DNA of 64,000 nt, from positions 1,245,237-1,309,236 of the forward strand of contig PGZF01000001.1 of the NCBI GenBank assembly GCA_002840125.1, written 5' to 3'. The notes under the pieces are model-generated. The model was not told the DNA's origin. It did not search any database and worked only from the letters and a program-made list of their open reading frames with translations. Origin of the DNA: Gammaproteobacteria bacterium HGW-Gammaproteobacteria-15 (GTDB taxonomy: Bacteria > Pseudomonadota > Gammaproteobacteria > Enterobacterales > Alteromonadaceae). The number at the start of each line of letters is the position of its first letter. Position 1 is the stretch's first letter. This document shows positions 8,267-17,314 of this stretch, in pieces. A program made the translations under genes and the position numbers.

Positions 8267-9617
8267 CCCAGGCCCATGGCAGCGTTATCAGCAACTTTAC
8301 CAACACTGTGTTAGCCAGGCTGACACCACTACCACAGCTGAAGCGCTGTATAAAACAGCAATGCTGCTGAGCAAACAGCGCGAAGCACTTGATACCGCCG
8401 TTACTTATGACAGCATTAGCCAGCCAATACACCAGCTGCCAGCACCCCTGTGGCGTATTGAGGTATTGTTGTATCTTGCCAGTTGCTATCAGTTACACCC
8501 GCTTAACCGGCGTTTACTGCTGCTTGCCGGCTGCTGCAGCGCTTTAGTGTCTGCTGCGCAAACAGAGCCATTGCCTTACCCTGCCCTGACAGCTGCCAGA
8601 CAGCTTAAAGCGCTGCCGCAAGCTGCCAGCGTAGTTAAAGTGTTAAGTGGTTGCTATGCCACTGAGCGCAAACAAGCACAGTGGCAACAGACATTGCTAA
8701 GCCTGTTGCTGACACAAAGTGAGTATTTGTCTAACCGCAGCGAATGGCAGGGGCAGTTAGCCACGCGCCTGATGCTAAGCCAAAGTGACTACGAGTTAGA
8801 TATTTTACACCAGCTACTGCAGCAGCCAGTTACAGAGCTCACACCACAACCGGATACTTTTTCCCACTTGCTGCAATATTCCCGCTTTAGTGAACTGCGT
8901 TATTATGACAACAAAGCCTTAGAGCATTACCTGACAACCAGCCCGGAGCGCTCGGCGCCGTTGCTGACACTGGCCAGCCAGTTAAACCGCCAGCAGCAAA
9001 GTGTGCAAAGCGTAAAGCTGGCTATTGGCATTATCGGCCGGGATGCCTTGCCTGCCGCGCTGGCCCAGGCAGAGCTGCAGCATTACCTTAGTGCCTTGCA
9101 TCACCCATGGCAGGACGTGTTTAGTCAGTTTTGTCATGTGCTGGCACAAGCACTGCAACTGTTTATGCCCAAGCTGCAAAGCGCCGATAGCCGCTTACTG
9201 GCGCTGTGTTGCTGCGCCCCACTGTGGCTTAACCCGCTTTATCAGCGTGCTGCACTGGTTAACCGCTCTGCCACCGGTTATCAAAGCAGCTTTAATCCGG
9301 CACTGAATTGTGCCAGCGAAACTTACCTGCCACAGCTTATTGAGCTGCTGCAGCTGTACCAGCTGGATCATTACACCGCCGCGGTTACGGCCTGGCTACA
9401 ACCCAGTGCAGGCCAGCGTTTAACGGCAGTTGCGGTTAACCTGCAACTGGCATGGCATAGCAGCCTGGTGTTGTACTGTGCAGCATCAGCGCAACCTGTT
9501 GATGCACTGCTGCGTAAAACCGCAGCTGCTGGCAAAACAGCGATTACGGCAGAAATCTGGCTGCAACAGCTCGCGCAACGTAGCCAATGCTATTACCCCA
9601 TCAGCCTTAAATTGTAG
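8256..9617 (+). CDS. degenerate HDOD-domain-like protein
   Basis: A 453-residue cytoplasmic protein rich in Leu, Gln and Ala. The middle part follows the HDOD pattern: residues around 230-275 contain APLLTLASQLNRQQQSVQSVKLAIGIIGRDAL, matching 'LL-LAN...PV-S...AI..LG...L'. HDOD domains are inactive HD-type modules used in signalling. The flanking regions are not recognisable. Translational overlap of 11 bp with the DUF3192 gene places it last in the ppnN-xni-DUF3192 operon. The call is tentative because conservation is low. Confidence 0.5.
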   Translation: MQTDPGPWQRYQQLYQHCVSQADTTTTAEALYKTAMLLSKQREALDTAVTYDSISQPIHQLPAPLWRIEVLLYLASCYQLHPLNRRLLLLAGCCSALVSAAQTEPLPYPALTAARQLKALPQAASVVKVLSGCYATERKQAQWQQTLLSLLLTQSEYLSNRSEWQGQLATRLMLSQSDYELDILHQLLQQPVTELTPQPDTFSHLLQYSRFSELRYYDNKALEHYLTTSPERSAPLLTLASQLNRQQQSVQSVKLAIGIIGRDALPAALAQAELQHYLSALHHPWQDVFSQFCHVLAQALQLFMPKLQSADSRLLALCCCAPLWLNPLYQRAALVNRSATGYQSSFNPALNCASETYLPQLIELLQLYQLDHYTAAVTAWLQPSAGQRLTAVAVNLQLAWHSSLVLYCAASAQPVDALLRKTAAAGKTAITAEIWLQQLAQRSQCYYPISLKL

Positions 9618-9706
9618 TTTTATTACAACATTCACCAGCCTTATAGCGTATATAACGCAGATAACTGCGCTAAACTGGTACCAAACTGGCGTAATGTGCC
9701 GAAAAA

Positions 9707-9715
9707 TGCTATATT
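9707..9715 (+). promoter_or_regulatory. extended -10 promoter candidate for isocitrate dehydrogenase
   Basis: TGC-TATATT forms an extended -10 element 68 bp before the start codon. The -35 region is poor (CTGGCG at 18 bp spacing). It lies in the 165-bp gap after the HDOD-like gene. Confidence 0.45.
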
Positions 9716-9782
9716 CTGCGCCGTTTTCAGGCCCGTCAGAGGCCCTCTTTCCGAATAAATACGACAGCTAAGGATCCCCCCC

Positions 9783-10790
9783 ATGAGCAAGCAAATTATT
9801 ACTGTCATTAAAGGCGATGGCATAGGCCCAAGTATTGTTGAAGCCGCCATTCAGGTACTGGATAAAGTGGGCTGCAACTTCGATTATGAATATGTCGATG
9901 CCGGTTTAACCGCACTGGAAAAAACCGGTGAGCTGTTACCGCAAGCCACGCTGGACGCCATTGCCCGCAATAAAATTACCTTAAAAGGCCCGCTGACCAC
10001 GCCGGTGGGTGAAGGTTTTACCTCTATTAACGTAACGCTGCGTAAGAAATTTAACCTGTACTCTAACGTACGCCCGGTTATTTCATTTAAAGGCACTAAA
10101 GCGCGTTACGAAAACATCGACATCATCACTATCCGTGAAAACACTGAAGGTATGTACTCTGGCCATGGTCAGGTAGTGTCTGCCGACGGCCTGGTAGCAG
10201 AAGCTACCAGTATTGTGACTAAAGACGGTGCCGAGCGTATTGCAGTATTTGCCTTTGAAACCGCACGGCGCGAAAAGCGCAAAAAAGTGACTATTGTGCA
10301 CAAGGCCAACATTCTGAAATCTACCTCAGGTTTATTTCTGAAAACAGCGCGTGAAGTGGCTACCCGTTACCCTGATATTGAAGCACAGGAAATGATTGTT
10401 GATAACGCCTGTATGCAGCTGGTAATGAACCCGCAGCAGTTCGACGTTATTGTTACTACTAACCTGTTTGGCGATATTTTGTCAGATTTATGCGCTGGTT
10501 TAGTCGGTGGTTTAGGTATGGCACCAGGCGCGAACATTGGTACAGATTGCGCCATTTTTGAAGCAGTACACGGCAGTGCACCCGATATTGCCGGTAAAAA
10601 TCTGGCGAACCCAAGCTCGGTAATTCTGGCGTCGATTCAGATGCTGGAATATTTAGGCATGCAGGATAAAGCCGAGAAAATCCGCAGTGCTCTGGCCGAT
10701 GTTATCGCCACCGGCGATCGCACTACCCGTGATTTAGGCGGCAGCTTCGGCACCACCGACTTTACCGCTGCGATGTTAGAGCGTTTATAA
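9783..10790 (+). CDS. NAD-type isocitrate dehydrogenase
   Basis: Oxidises isocitrate to 2-oxoglutarate in the TCA cycle and competes with isocitrate lyase (20190-21785) for substrate. The 335-residue length and sequence fit the short NAD-linked branch of the isocitrate/isopropylmalate dehydrogenase family, and not the ~416-residue NADP enzyme. Seen: N-terminal IKGDGIGPSIVE, substrate loop LRKKFNLYSNVRP, ITIRENTEGMYSG, KANILKSTSGLF, and metal-binding NLFGDILSDL. NAD specificity and not homoisocitrate activity is inferred from overall resemblance. A ribosome site (AAGGATC) precedes the ATG. Confidence 0.88.
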   Translation: MSKQIITVIKGDGIGPSIVEAAIQVLDKVGCNFDYEYVDAGLTALEKTGELLPQATLDAIARNKITLKGPLTTPVGEGFTSINVTLRKKFNLYSNVRPVISFKGTKARYENIDIITIRENTEGMYSGHGQVVSADGLVAEATSIVTKDGAERIAVFAFETARREKRKKVTIVHKANILKSTSGLFLKTAREVATRYPDIEAQEMIVDNACMQLVMNPQQFDVIVTTNLFGDILSDLCAGLVGGLGMAPGANIGTDCAIFEAVHGSAPDIAGKNLANPSSVILASIQMLEYLGMQDKAEKIRSALADVIATGDRTTRDLGGSFGTTDFTAAMLERL

Positions 10791-10805
10791 ACCTAGACTG
10801 TATGC

Positions 10806-10829
10806 AGCCGGTTCAGGCATGAACCGGCT
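10806..10829 (+). terminator. perfect 10-bp hairpin between isocitrate dehydrogenase and the VF530-like gene
   Basis: AGCCGGTTCA-GGCA-TGAACCGGCT. It has no T-run after it, so it may be a weak terminator, an mRNA 3'-end stabiliser or a palindromic site. Confidence 0.45.
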
Positions 10830-10856
10830 TGCTCACGCCAACAATAGGGACCTTAT

Positions 10857-11075
10857 ATGTCTCAACCGAATAACCCGTTGCATGGCGTTACACTGGAGCA
10901 AATTGTCACTGCACTGGTTGATCACTTTGGCTGGCCGGGCCTGGCAAAACAGATTGATATAAACTGTTTTAAAATAGACCCGTCGGTAAAAAGCAGCCTG
11001 AAGTTTTTACGTAAAACACCCTGGGCAAGGCAAAGAGTAGAAGAGTTATATGTAGCAACCAAGCTGTATCAGTAA
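10857..11075 (+). CDS. VF530-like DNA-binding protein (DUF2132)
   Basis: A 72-residue basic protein matching the VF530/DUF2132 family, a small helical domain named from a Vibrio fischeri structure. The conserved pattern is intact: [21 protein letters not shown], then [30 protein letters not shown]. It is transcribed in the same direction as isocitrate dehydrogenase, separated by a hairpin. DNA binding is family annotation; the cellular role is not known. Confidence 0.88.
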   Translation: MSQPNNPLHGVTLEQIVTALVDHFGWPGLAKQIDINCFKIDPSVKSSLKFLRKTPWARQRVEELYVATKLYQ

Positions 11076-11111
11076 CGCTGATCCAGCTTTGGTTTGTTTA
11101 GCCGTGACACC

Positions 11112-11681
11112 CTAGCCATTATAAATAGCGCCACCGCTACCAATATAATTCTGCAATACGCTATTGGCTGCATCACGCTGTACCAGTTGCACTACTTCAA
11201 CACCTGCATCGCGTAAATACTGATAACTCTGCGCAAATACCGGGCCTTCATCAAAACCGATAGCACGGGCATCTTCAGCAGTAGCAGCACATACCAAACG
11301 CTTTACACCACTCCACAAAGTGCCGCCTAAACACATGGCGCAGGGTTCACACGAGGTAAATAACTCACGCTTAACACCATCGGCCGATAAACTAAAGCTT
11401 TGCACATTTTGCTCAGCCAGCATTATCGCCATCATTTCACCATGCGCAGTAGAGTTATGCAGTGGCACTACCCGGTTTACACCAACGCTAACCAGTTTGC
11501 CGCTGGCACAATCAAAAATAGCACTGCCAAAAGGGCCACCGGTGCCGCGCAGCACGTTTTGTTTTGACAGCTCGACCGCCAGCGCCATTTTTTCATCATC
11601 GTTTTGATACACTTTTTGCCAGTCGACTACATCGTTAATCCAGTCCGGCAAGTGCAGGGTTAATTGTTGTACTGCTGTCAT
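11112..11681 (-). CDS. nucleoside/guanine deaminase-like protein
   Basis: A zinc cytidine-deaminase-fold enzyme of the GuaD/TadA group. The start at 11681 (MTAVQQL) is preferred over the longer frame, which would run into the repeat element at 11711; this gives 189 residues. Zinc and catalytic motifs are present: TAHGEMMAI (HxE, with Gly in place of the common Ala) and [11 protein letters not shown] (PCxxC). The GFDEG stretch is typical of GuaD-type guanine deaminases. With gpt and deoD downstream, guanine to xanthine is a sensible reaction, though other nucleobase substrates are possible. Confidence 0.8.
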   Translation of the reverse strand: MTAVQQLTLHLPDWINDVVDWQKVYQNDDEKMALAVELSKQNVLRGTGGPFGSAIFDCASGKLVSVGVNRVVPLHNSTAHGEMMAIMLAEQNVQSFSLSADGVKRELFTSCEPCAMCLGGTLWSGVKRLVCAATAEDARAIGFDEGPVFAQSYQYLRDAGVEVVQLVQRDAANSVLQNYIGSGGAIYNG

Positions 11682-11710
11682 TTTTACTCCAAAAACATCT
11701 GCTAGCAAAC

Positions 11711-11807
11711 GAGTCGGATTACCCACGCCAACACGCCGTAAACCCATCCCTGGGGGCTCGACTCAGGCATCCATGCCTTCAACGGTTAGCTTAGGGCAAT
11801 CCGACTC
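11711..11807. repeat. dispersed structured repeat, copy A
   Basis: A 97-bp element in the gap between the deaminase and gpt genes. A 73-bp core (11722-11794) is 92% identical to the core at 63665-63737 (6 mismatches, no indels). The core contains an inner palindrome AGGCAT-CC-ATGCCT and a CCC/GGGGG pairing. Outside it is a perfect 10-bp inverted repeat, GAGTCGGATT (11711-11720) with AATCCGACTC (11798-11807). That outer stem differs in sequence from the other copy. Confidence 0.75.
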
Positions 11808-11823
11808 TCAGCCTCTCGCTTAT

Positions 11824-12294
11824 TTACTTCTCAGCCAATGGCTTGCTATAGGCCAGTTCCATATCCCATGGCAGCTGGATCCAGGTGTCCTGCTCAATAT
11901 CTGTTACGTATTTATCCACCAGCGGCTTACCCTGCGGCTTGGCATACACCGTAACAAAGCAGGCTTTAGGGAAATGCTCACGCAGGGCTTTGGCCGTTTC
12001 ACCGGTGTCCACCAGATCATCCACAATCAGCAGTTTGGCAGAATCAGCCAAGCTGGCATCTTTTAAAATGCTCAGGCTGCCTTGTTTATCATGCTCATAA
12101 CTGGCAACACAAATGCTGTCTACCACGCGGATATTCAGCTCGCGGGCCAAAATAGCAGCAGGCACCAAACCACCGCGGCTTACCGCCACTATAGCGTTAT
12201 AATCCTGCCCCAGCAGCTGATGCGCCAGCTCTTTGGTGGCACGGTGAAACGCTTCCCACGATACATAAAACATTTTATTGCTTGATAGTGACAT
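11824..12294 (-). CDS. gpt: xanthine(-guanine) phosphoribosyltransferase
   Basis: Transfers phosphoribose from PRPP to xanthine or guanine, at the inner face of the cytoplasmic membrane in E. coli. The 156-residue product (start 12294; a TTG 15 bp upstream is less likely) has VAVSRGGLVPAAILARELNIR. The PRPP loop is LLIVDDLVDTGETAKA, and KPQGKPLVDKYVTDIEQDTWIQLPWD is characteristic of Gpt. Length matches E. coli Gpt (152). It lies 17 bp downstream of deoD... in reverse order on this strand it follows deoB and deoD. Confidence 0.93.
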   Translation of the reverse strand: MSLSSNKMFYVSWEAFHRATKELAHQLLGQDYNAIVAVSRGGLVPAAILARELNIRVVDSICVASYEHDKQGSLSILKDASLADSAKLLIVDDLVDTGETAKALREHFPKACFVTVYAKPQGKPLVDKYVTDIEQDTWIQLPWDMELAYSKPLAEK

Positions 12295-12326
12295 CTGTCT
12301 GCCCTGCAAAATCGGTTAAACGGAAA

Positions 12327-13028
12327 TTATAAGCAGCCCAGTGCTACTTCAACCATTTCATTAAAGCTGGTCTGGCGCAGCTCAGCACTTAATGCTTCAC
12401 CGGTACGGATATGATCACTTACGGTAAAAATAGCCAACGCATTAATGCCGTATTCGGCCGCCACGCCATATAAACCGGCCGCTTCCATTTCTACCGCCAG
12501 CACGCCGTATTTTTCCAGGGTGTCGAATAAGGTTTCGTCCGGGTTGTAGAATAAATCTGAGGTAAACACATTACCTACTTTGACATTAATATTTTTTGCC
12601 CGGGCCGCAGCTACGGCTTTTTCCAGCAGGTTAAAACTGGCAATAGCGGCAAAATCCATCCCGGCTAAACGGTTACGGTTTACACTGGAATCGGTGCTGG
12701 CACCCATGCCGATCACCACATCACGTACTTTTACGTCCAGCGGCAAACCGCCACAAGAGCCAATACGGATAATATTTTTTACACCATAGAATTTTACCAA
12801 CTCGGTGGCATAAATAGACATAGACGGTACGCCCATGCCCGAGCCCAGCACGCTTACCGGTTTACCTTTGTAGGTACCGGTGTAGCCAAACATATTACGT
12901 ACGGTATTGACACATACCGCGTCGGTTAAAAAAGTTTCTGCGATATGCTTGGCCCGTAGCGGGTCGCCCGGCATTAATACGGTTGCTGCAAAAGCGCCTT
13001 CTGGCGCATTAATGTGCGGAGTTGCCAT
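12327..13028 (-). CDS. deoD: purine nucleoside phosphorylase DeoD-type
   Basis: Phosphorolyses purine (deoxy)ribonucleosides to base plus (deoxy)ribose-1-phosphate. 233 residues, close to the 239 of E. coli DeoD. Seen: N-terminal [14 protein letters not shown], phosphate-binding MPGDPLRAK and RIGSCGG, purine/ribose contact EMEAAGLYG, and catalytic Asp in VSDHI. It starts 9 bp after deoB stops, so the two form one operon; gpt follows after 32 bp. DeoB takes the pentose-1-phosphate that DeoD releases. Confidence 0.95.
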   Translation of the reverse strand: MATPHINAPEGAFAATVLMPGDPLRAKHIAETFLTDAVCVNTVRNMFGYTGTYKGKPVSVLGSGMGVPSMSIYATELVKFYGVKNIIRIGSCGGLPLDVKVRDVVIGMGASTDSSVNRNRLAGMDFAAIASFNLLEKAVAAARAKNINVKVGNVFTSDLFYNPDETLFDTLEKYGVLAVEMEAAGLYGVAAEYGINALAIFTVSDHIRTGEALSAELRQTSFNEMVEVALGCL

Positions 13029-13037
13029 AAAAATCTC

Positions 13038-14252
13038 TTAGTTAATTTTATCTAAAAAGGAGTCACCATAAGCCATGGCCTCCAGCTCAAAATAGCTGGC
13101 CAGAGTCTGGCCAATGTCAGCAAAGCTCATGCGCTCGCCTAAATTAATGTCTTGCATGCCATTTTTGTAGGCCAGCACCGGAATGTATTCACGCGTATGC
13201 TCTGTACCGTGCCAGGTTGGGTCACAACCATGATCTGCTGTCAGAATCATTAGGGTGTCATCACCACAGGCAGCCATCAATTGAGGCAGGCGGCTGTCAA
13301 AGTATTCCAGCGCTTCGCCATAACCGATAGGATCACGGCGGTGGCCAAAGTTCTGATCAAAATCGACCAGGTTAGTAAAAATAATGCTGTTATCTGTCTG
13401 TTGTGCCATTTTCGCCAGCGTTTTGTCTACCAGTGCTTCAAGGCCGGTGGCTTTTAAACTTTCACTAATGCCCTGATGCGCATAAATATCAGCAATCTTA
13501 CCAATGCTGATCACCTTACCGCCGGCATCTGTCAGCTTATCCAATACAGTTGGTGCCGGTGGCAATACTGAATAATCGCGGCGGTTACCGGTACGGGCAT
13601 AGTTATTGGCGTTATCGCCCAGAAATGGCCGGGCAATAACACGGCCAATATTGTATTTGTCCAGCAGCTCGCGTGCTACCAGACAAAAATCCAGCAGTTT
13701 CTGCAGGCCAAAATGTTCTTCATGTGCGGCTACCTGAAACACGCTGTCGGCCGAGGTATAACAAATCGGTTTACCGGTTTTAATATGCTCATCACCCAGC
13801 TTTACCAGTATATCGGTGCCGGAGGCATGGCAATTGCCCAAAATACCCGGCACGCCGGTGCGCTGGCATAGCTCGTTAATCAGCTCTGGCGGAAAACTGT
13901 CGGTTTTATCATGAAAATAACCCCAGTCGAACAGTACCGGTACACCGGCAATTTCCCAGTGGCCGCTTGGCGTGTCTTTGCCGCTGCTTAGCTCACGCGC
14001 ATAGCCATAAGCGCCGGTTATTAACCGGGCACCGGTGATATCGGCCTGCACACCATTTGAGGCCGCGGTGGCAGCTTTAACCAAGCCCAGCTGCGCCAGA
14101 TTAGGCAGCGCCAGCTGGCGACCTTTTTGCGTATGAAAGGTTTTTGCGATACTGGCAAAGGTATTAGCGCCAACATCACCAAACTTATTGGCATCCGGTG
14201 CATAGCCAATACCAAAGCTATCTAATACCAGGATCACTGCTTTTTTTGCCAT
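13038..14252 (-). CDS. deoB: phosphopentomutase
   Basis: Interconverts (deoxy)ribose-1- and -5-phosphates using two metal ions (alkaline phosphatase superfamily). Start set at 14252 ([14 protein letters not shown]) because an AGGAG precedes it; the frame stays open further upstream without a ribosome site. The 404-residue product matches E. coli DeoB (407). Seen: [14 protein letters not shown], the catalytic Thr region [15 protein letters not shown], and metal ligands in [11 protein letters not shown] and [10 protein letters not shown]...EHTREYIP. First gene of a deoB-deoD-gpt series. Confidence 0.95.
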   Translation of the reverse strand: MAKKAVILVLDSFGIGYAPDANKFGDVGANTFASIAKTFHTQKGRQLALPNLAQLGLVKAATAASNGVQADITGARLITGAYGYARELSSGKDTPSGHWEIAGVPVLFDWGYFHDKTDSFPPELINELCQRTGVPGILGNCHASGTDILVKLGDEHIKTGKPICYTSADSVFQVAAHEEHFGLQKLLDFCLVARELLDKYNIGRVIARPFLGDNANNYARTGNRRDYSVLPPAPTVLDKLTDAGGKVISIGKIADIYAHQGISESLKATGLEALVDKTLAKMAQQTDNSIIFTNLVDFDQNFGHRRDPIGYGEALEYFDSRLPQLMAACGDDTLMILTADHGCDPTWHGTEHTREYIPVLAYKNGMQDINLGERMSFADIGQTLASYFELEAMAYGDSFLDKIN

Positions 14253-14454
14253 TGTCCTGCTCCTGATCTTTGTGTTGTCCATCTGTGACAAACCAGTTGT
14301 GATAAAACCAGACCAGCATAACCGTTGCAAGGCCTACATAACAGGCTGGCGTGCACATTTAAAAAAGGGCACGCAGTGTAAAACGAAGCGCTAATCTTTA
14401 CAATATCAACCTTAGATAAACACCATACTGCCTGAAACAGTTTTAATAAAAACA

Positions 14455-14481
14455 AAGAACCCGCTATCACAGCGGGTTCTT
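14455..14481 (-). terminator. Rho-independent terminator for the oligopeptidase gene
   Basis: 11-bp stem AAGAACCCGCT / AGCGGGTTCTT with a 5-base loop; on the minus strand it is followed by TTTGTTTTTATT. It lies 17 bp after the stop at 14498. Confidence 0.8.
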
Positions 14482-14497
14482 ATCATCGCGCAGCTGG

Positions 14498-16663
14498 TTA
14501 AGGTAGTTGCTTATACCCCATGTTATACAGCGTAAAGCTAACCATATCAGCCGTTTGTTCAATCTGCTTTGATACCGGTGTACCGGCACCGTGGCCGGCG
14601 TTGGTTTCAATGCGGATCAGCTGTGGGTTAACACCGGCATCTTTTGCCTGTAACTCAGCCGCAAACTTAAACGAGTGCGCCGGTACTACGCGATCATCGT
14701 GATCGGCAGTGGTTACCATGGTTGCCGGGTAAGCCACGCCTGCTTTTACGTTATGTACCGGTGAGTAAGCCAGCAGGTAATCAAACATTTCTTTACTTTG
14801 CTCACTGGTGCCATAGTCGTATGCCCAGCCGGCGCCGGCAGTAAAAGTGTGGTAACGCAGCATATCCAGCACACCAACCGCTGGCAACGCCACTTTAATC
14901 AGCTCAGGCTGTTGGGTCATTACTGCGCCAACTAACAAGCCGCCGTTAGAGCCGCCACGAATTGCCAGCTTGTCTTTCGAGGTATAACCTTCTTTTTGCA
15001 AATACTCTGCCGCTGCAATAAAGTCGTCAAACACATTTTGTTTTTGCAACTGCGTACCGGCCTGATGCCAGGCTTTACCGTACTCACCGCCGCCGCGCAG
15101 GCTTGGCACCGCATATACGCCACCCAAATCCATCCACACGGCATTAGGAATGTTAAACGCCGGGGTCAAACTCACATTAAAACCACCATAGCCATACAGC
15201 ATGGTTGGATTGCTGCCATCGCGTTTCAGGCCTTTTTTGTAGCTGATAATCATCGGCACTTTAGTACCATCTTTTGAGCTGTAAAACACCTGCTCTGACA
15301 CATAATTATCGCTGTCAAACTTTGCGCCTGATTTGCTGTAAACTGCTGAATTACCATCAGTTGGGCTGAAATCATAAATAGTTTGCGCAGTAATATAGTT
15401 GGTAAAAGTGTAATACAGCTTTTGGTCATCTTTTTTACCGCTAAAACCACCAACACTGCCCACACCCGGCAATCTAATATCACGTACCAGTTTGCCGCTG
15501 TAATCGTACTGCTGCACTTTGGCAATGGCATCAACCATATATTCAGCAAAGATATAACCGGCGCCGGTTGATGCGCTAAGCACATTATCTGTTTGCGGGA
15601 TCAGATCCTGCCAGTTTTCCGCTTGCGGTTTGGCGGCATCAACCGTAACTACTTTTTTATTAGGTGCATTTAAGTTGGTCACCAGAAACAGTTTGCTACC
15701 GTCGTTATCCAGTAAGTCGGTATCAGAATCGGTATGATCCAAAATGGTTACCAACACGCTGTTCGGGTTAGTTAAATCTTTTAAAAATAACTTATTGCCA
15801 GAGGTCGATACCGCGGCAGAAATCAGCAGGTAACGATCATCCTCAGTTACCGTGGCGCCAACGTAGCGGTGCTTTTGTGCTTCAGTGCCACCAAAAATAA
15901 CGGCGTCATCTTTTTGTGCACTACCCAGCTTGTGGTAATACAGCTTATGTTGATCCGTTTTTGCCGACAGTTCACTGCCATCTGGCTTGTCGTAACTGGA
16001 ATAGTAAAAACCTTCGTTACCAAACCAGCTGATACCACTGAATTTAACGTCTGTCAGCTCTGGTTCCAGCGGCTTTTTCGTCTCAACGTCGATGATGATA
16101 ATTTTGCGCCAGTCGCTGCCGCCTTCTGAAATAGAATACGCCAGCACAGAACCATCTTTAGAAAAACTAACCTCAGCCAGTGATGTTGTGCCGTCACTGC
16201 TAAAGGTGTTGGGGTCTAAAAACACCTCACTGCTGCCATCTTCCAGTTGGCGGTACAATACATACTGGTTTTGCAGGCCGTCATTTTTATAGAAGTAAGT
16301 GTATTTACCTTCTTTAAAAGGCGCCGTTACTTTTTCATAGTTCCACGATGCTGCCAGCTTTTGCTTTATCTGCTCACGATATGGAATTTGCCCCAGATAA
16401 TCAAAAGTAACTTTATTCTGCGCTTTTACCCAGGCTTCTGTTTCGCTGCTGCGATCATCTTCCAGCCAGCGGTACGGGTCGGCAATTTTTTGCTCAAAAT
16501 AGGTATCTACCACGTCGCCTTTAGCAGTTTGCGGGTAGGTAAAGGTGGTTTTTGCAGCTTCTGTCATGGTTACACTATTGGGTTGGGTTGCAATATCAGT
16601 TTTTGATTCGCTGCCACAGGCAGCCAGTAAGGAAACGGCCAGGATACTTAAAACGTGCTTCAT
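14498..16663 (-). CDS. prolyl oligopeptidase family (S9A) lipoprotein
   Basis: A 721-residue serine peptidase that should cut after proline in short peptides. The signal peptide ends in the lipobox LLAAC (Cys16), placing it in the envelope. The mature N-terminus has the prolyl oligopeptidase entry motif [22 protein letters not shown], then a beta-propeller region. The C-terminal alpha/beta-hydrolase domain contains [11 protein letters not shown], the nucleophile motif [22 protein letters not shown] with the acid residue, and a terminal GHG histidine. Length fits the S9A family with an added leader. Monocistronic with its own terminator. Confidence 0.92.
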   Translation of the reverse strand: MKHVLSILAVSLLAACGSESKTDIATQPNSVTMTEAAKTTFTYPQTAKGDVVDTYFEQKIADPYRWLEDDRSSETEAWVKAQNKVTFDYLGQIPYREQIKQKLAASWNYEKVTAPFKEGKYTYFYKNDGLQNQYVLYRQLEDGSSEVFLDPNTFSSDGTTSLAEVSFSKDGSVLAYSISEGGSDWRKIIIIDVETKKPLEPELTDVKFSGISWFGNEGFYYSSYDKPDGSELSAKTDQHKLYYHKLGSAQKDDAVIFGGTEAQKHRYVGATVTEDDRYLLISAAVSTSGNKLFLKDLTNPNSVLVTILDHTDSDTDLLDNDGSKLFLVTNLNAPNKKVVTVDAAKPQAENWQDLIPQTDNVLSASTGAGYIFAEYMVDAIAKVQQYDYSGKLVRDIRLPGVGSVGGFSGKKDDQKLYYTFTNYITAQTIYDFSPTDGNSAVYSKSGAKFDSDNYVSEQVFYSSKDGTKVPMIISYKKGLKRDGSNPTMLYGYGGFNVSLTPAFNIPNAVWMDLGGVYAVPSLRGGGEYGKAWHQAGTQLQKQNVFDDFIAAAEYLQKEGYTSKDKLAIRGGSNGGLLVGAVMTQQPELIKVALPAVGVLDMLRYHTFTAGAGWAYDYGTSEQSKEMFDYLLAYSPVHNVKAGVAYPATMVTTADHDDRVVPAHSFKFAAELQAKDAGVNPQLIRIETNAGHGAGTPVSKQIEQTADMVSFTLYNMGYKQLP

Positions 16664-16765
16664 TGTGAGGAACTCCCTGATTCTTGTTGTTATTACGCGC
16701 CTGAGCTTAACAAAGAAGCCGGTGTTTGCCTATTTCGGCTCAACGGATTTTCGGCGCTATTAAAC

Positions 16766-16798
16766 GAAAAAACCCCAACCAAAAGGTTAGGGTTTTTA
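16766..16798 (-). terminator. terminator of the tRNA operon
   Basis: AAAACCCcAACC-AAAA-GGTTaGGGTTTT hairpin with A-rich and T-rich sides, so it can act in both directions. It lies 5 bp downstream of the last tRNA on the minus strand. Confidence 0.75.
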
Positions 16799-16802
16799 AG
16801 GA

Positions 16803-16878
16803 TGGTGCCCAGAGGCGGAATCGAACCACCGACACGCGGATTTTCAATCCGCTGCTCTACCGACTGAGCTATCTGGGC
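16803..16878 (-). tRNA. tRNA-Phe (anticodon GAA), copy 1
   Basis: 76 nt with encoded CCA. Acceptor stem GCCCAGA/TCTGGGC, D-loop AGCTCAGTCGGTAGAGC, anticodon loop TTGAAAA giving GAA, T-loop GGTTCGATTCC. Identical to the copy at 17039-17114. Confidence 0.97.
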
Positions 16879-16897
16879 AAAACTGGCTGGCGCAAAA

Positions 16898-16973
<76 letters not shown>

Positions 16974-17038
16974 TGCGACAACGTGACACAAGTTGAATAA
17001 CTCTGTTACCTTAATACAACTTGAGCACCGAAAACTGA

Positions 17039-17114
17039 TGGTGCCCAGAGGCGGAATCGAACCACCGACACGCGGATTTTCAATCCGCTGCTCTACCGAC
17101 TGAGCTATCTGGGC
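17039..17114 (-). tRNA. tRNA-Phe (anticodon GAA), copy 2
   Basis: 76 nt, identical base for base to the tRNA-Phe at 16803-16878. It is the promoter-proximal gene of the operon; 65 bp separate it from tRNA-Thr. Confidence 0.97.
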
Positions 17115-17126
17115 AACGCGGGTCGT

Positions 17127-17155
17127 ATTAAACGGATTTTACGATCTTAAGTCAA
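17127..17155 (-). promoter_or_regulatory. strong sigma70 promoter of the tRNA operon
   Basis: On the minus strand: TTGACT (-35), 17-bp spacer, TTTAAT (-10), then a GC-rich discriminator (ACGACCCGCG) running into the first tRNA. A GC-rich discriminator is typical of promoters under stringent (ppGpp/DksA) control. Confidence 0.8.
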
Positions 17156-17314
17156 CAGATATTTTAGTGCTGCCGGTGCGTTAGCCTATTAGTTGAACAA
17201 CCCGCTACAATAAGCAGCAAAAACCAACACTGGCTACCTAAATTACGAAAAGTTGTTAAAATGCCCGCCACTGCATAAAGTCTGCTGAGCTGGCAGAAAA
17301 ATATTGGATAACTA

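Noticed and set aside
9430..9771. 113-codon plus-strand frame overlapping the end of the HDOD-like gene
   Set aside because: It overlaps a longer coding frame and the isocitrate dehydrogenase promoter region, and its translation has no recognisable pattern.
11711..11807. Possible integron attC site
   Set aside because: The long inverted ends suggested attC, but the RYYYAAC and GTTRRRY core boxes are not at the ends, there is no integrase, and the surrounding genes run in housekeeping order.
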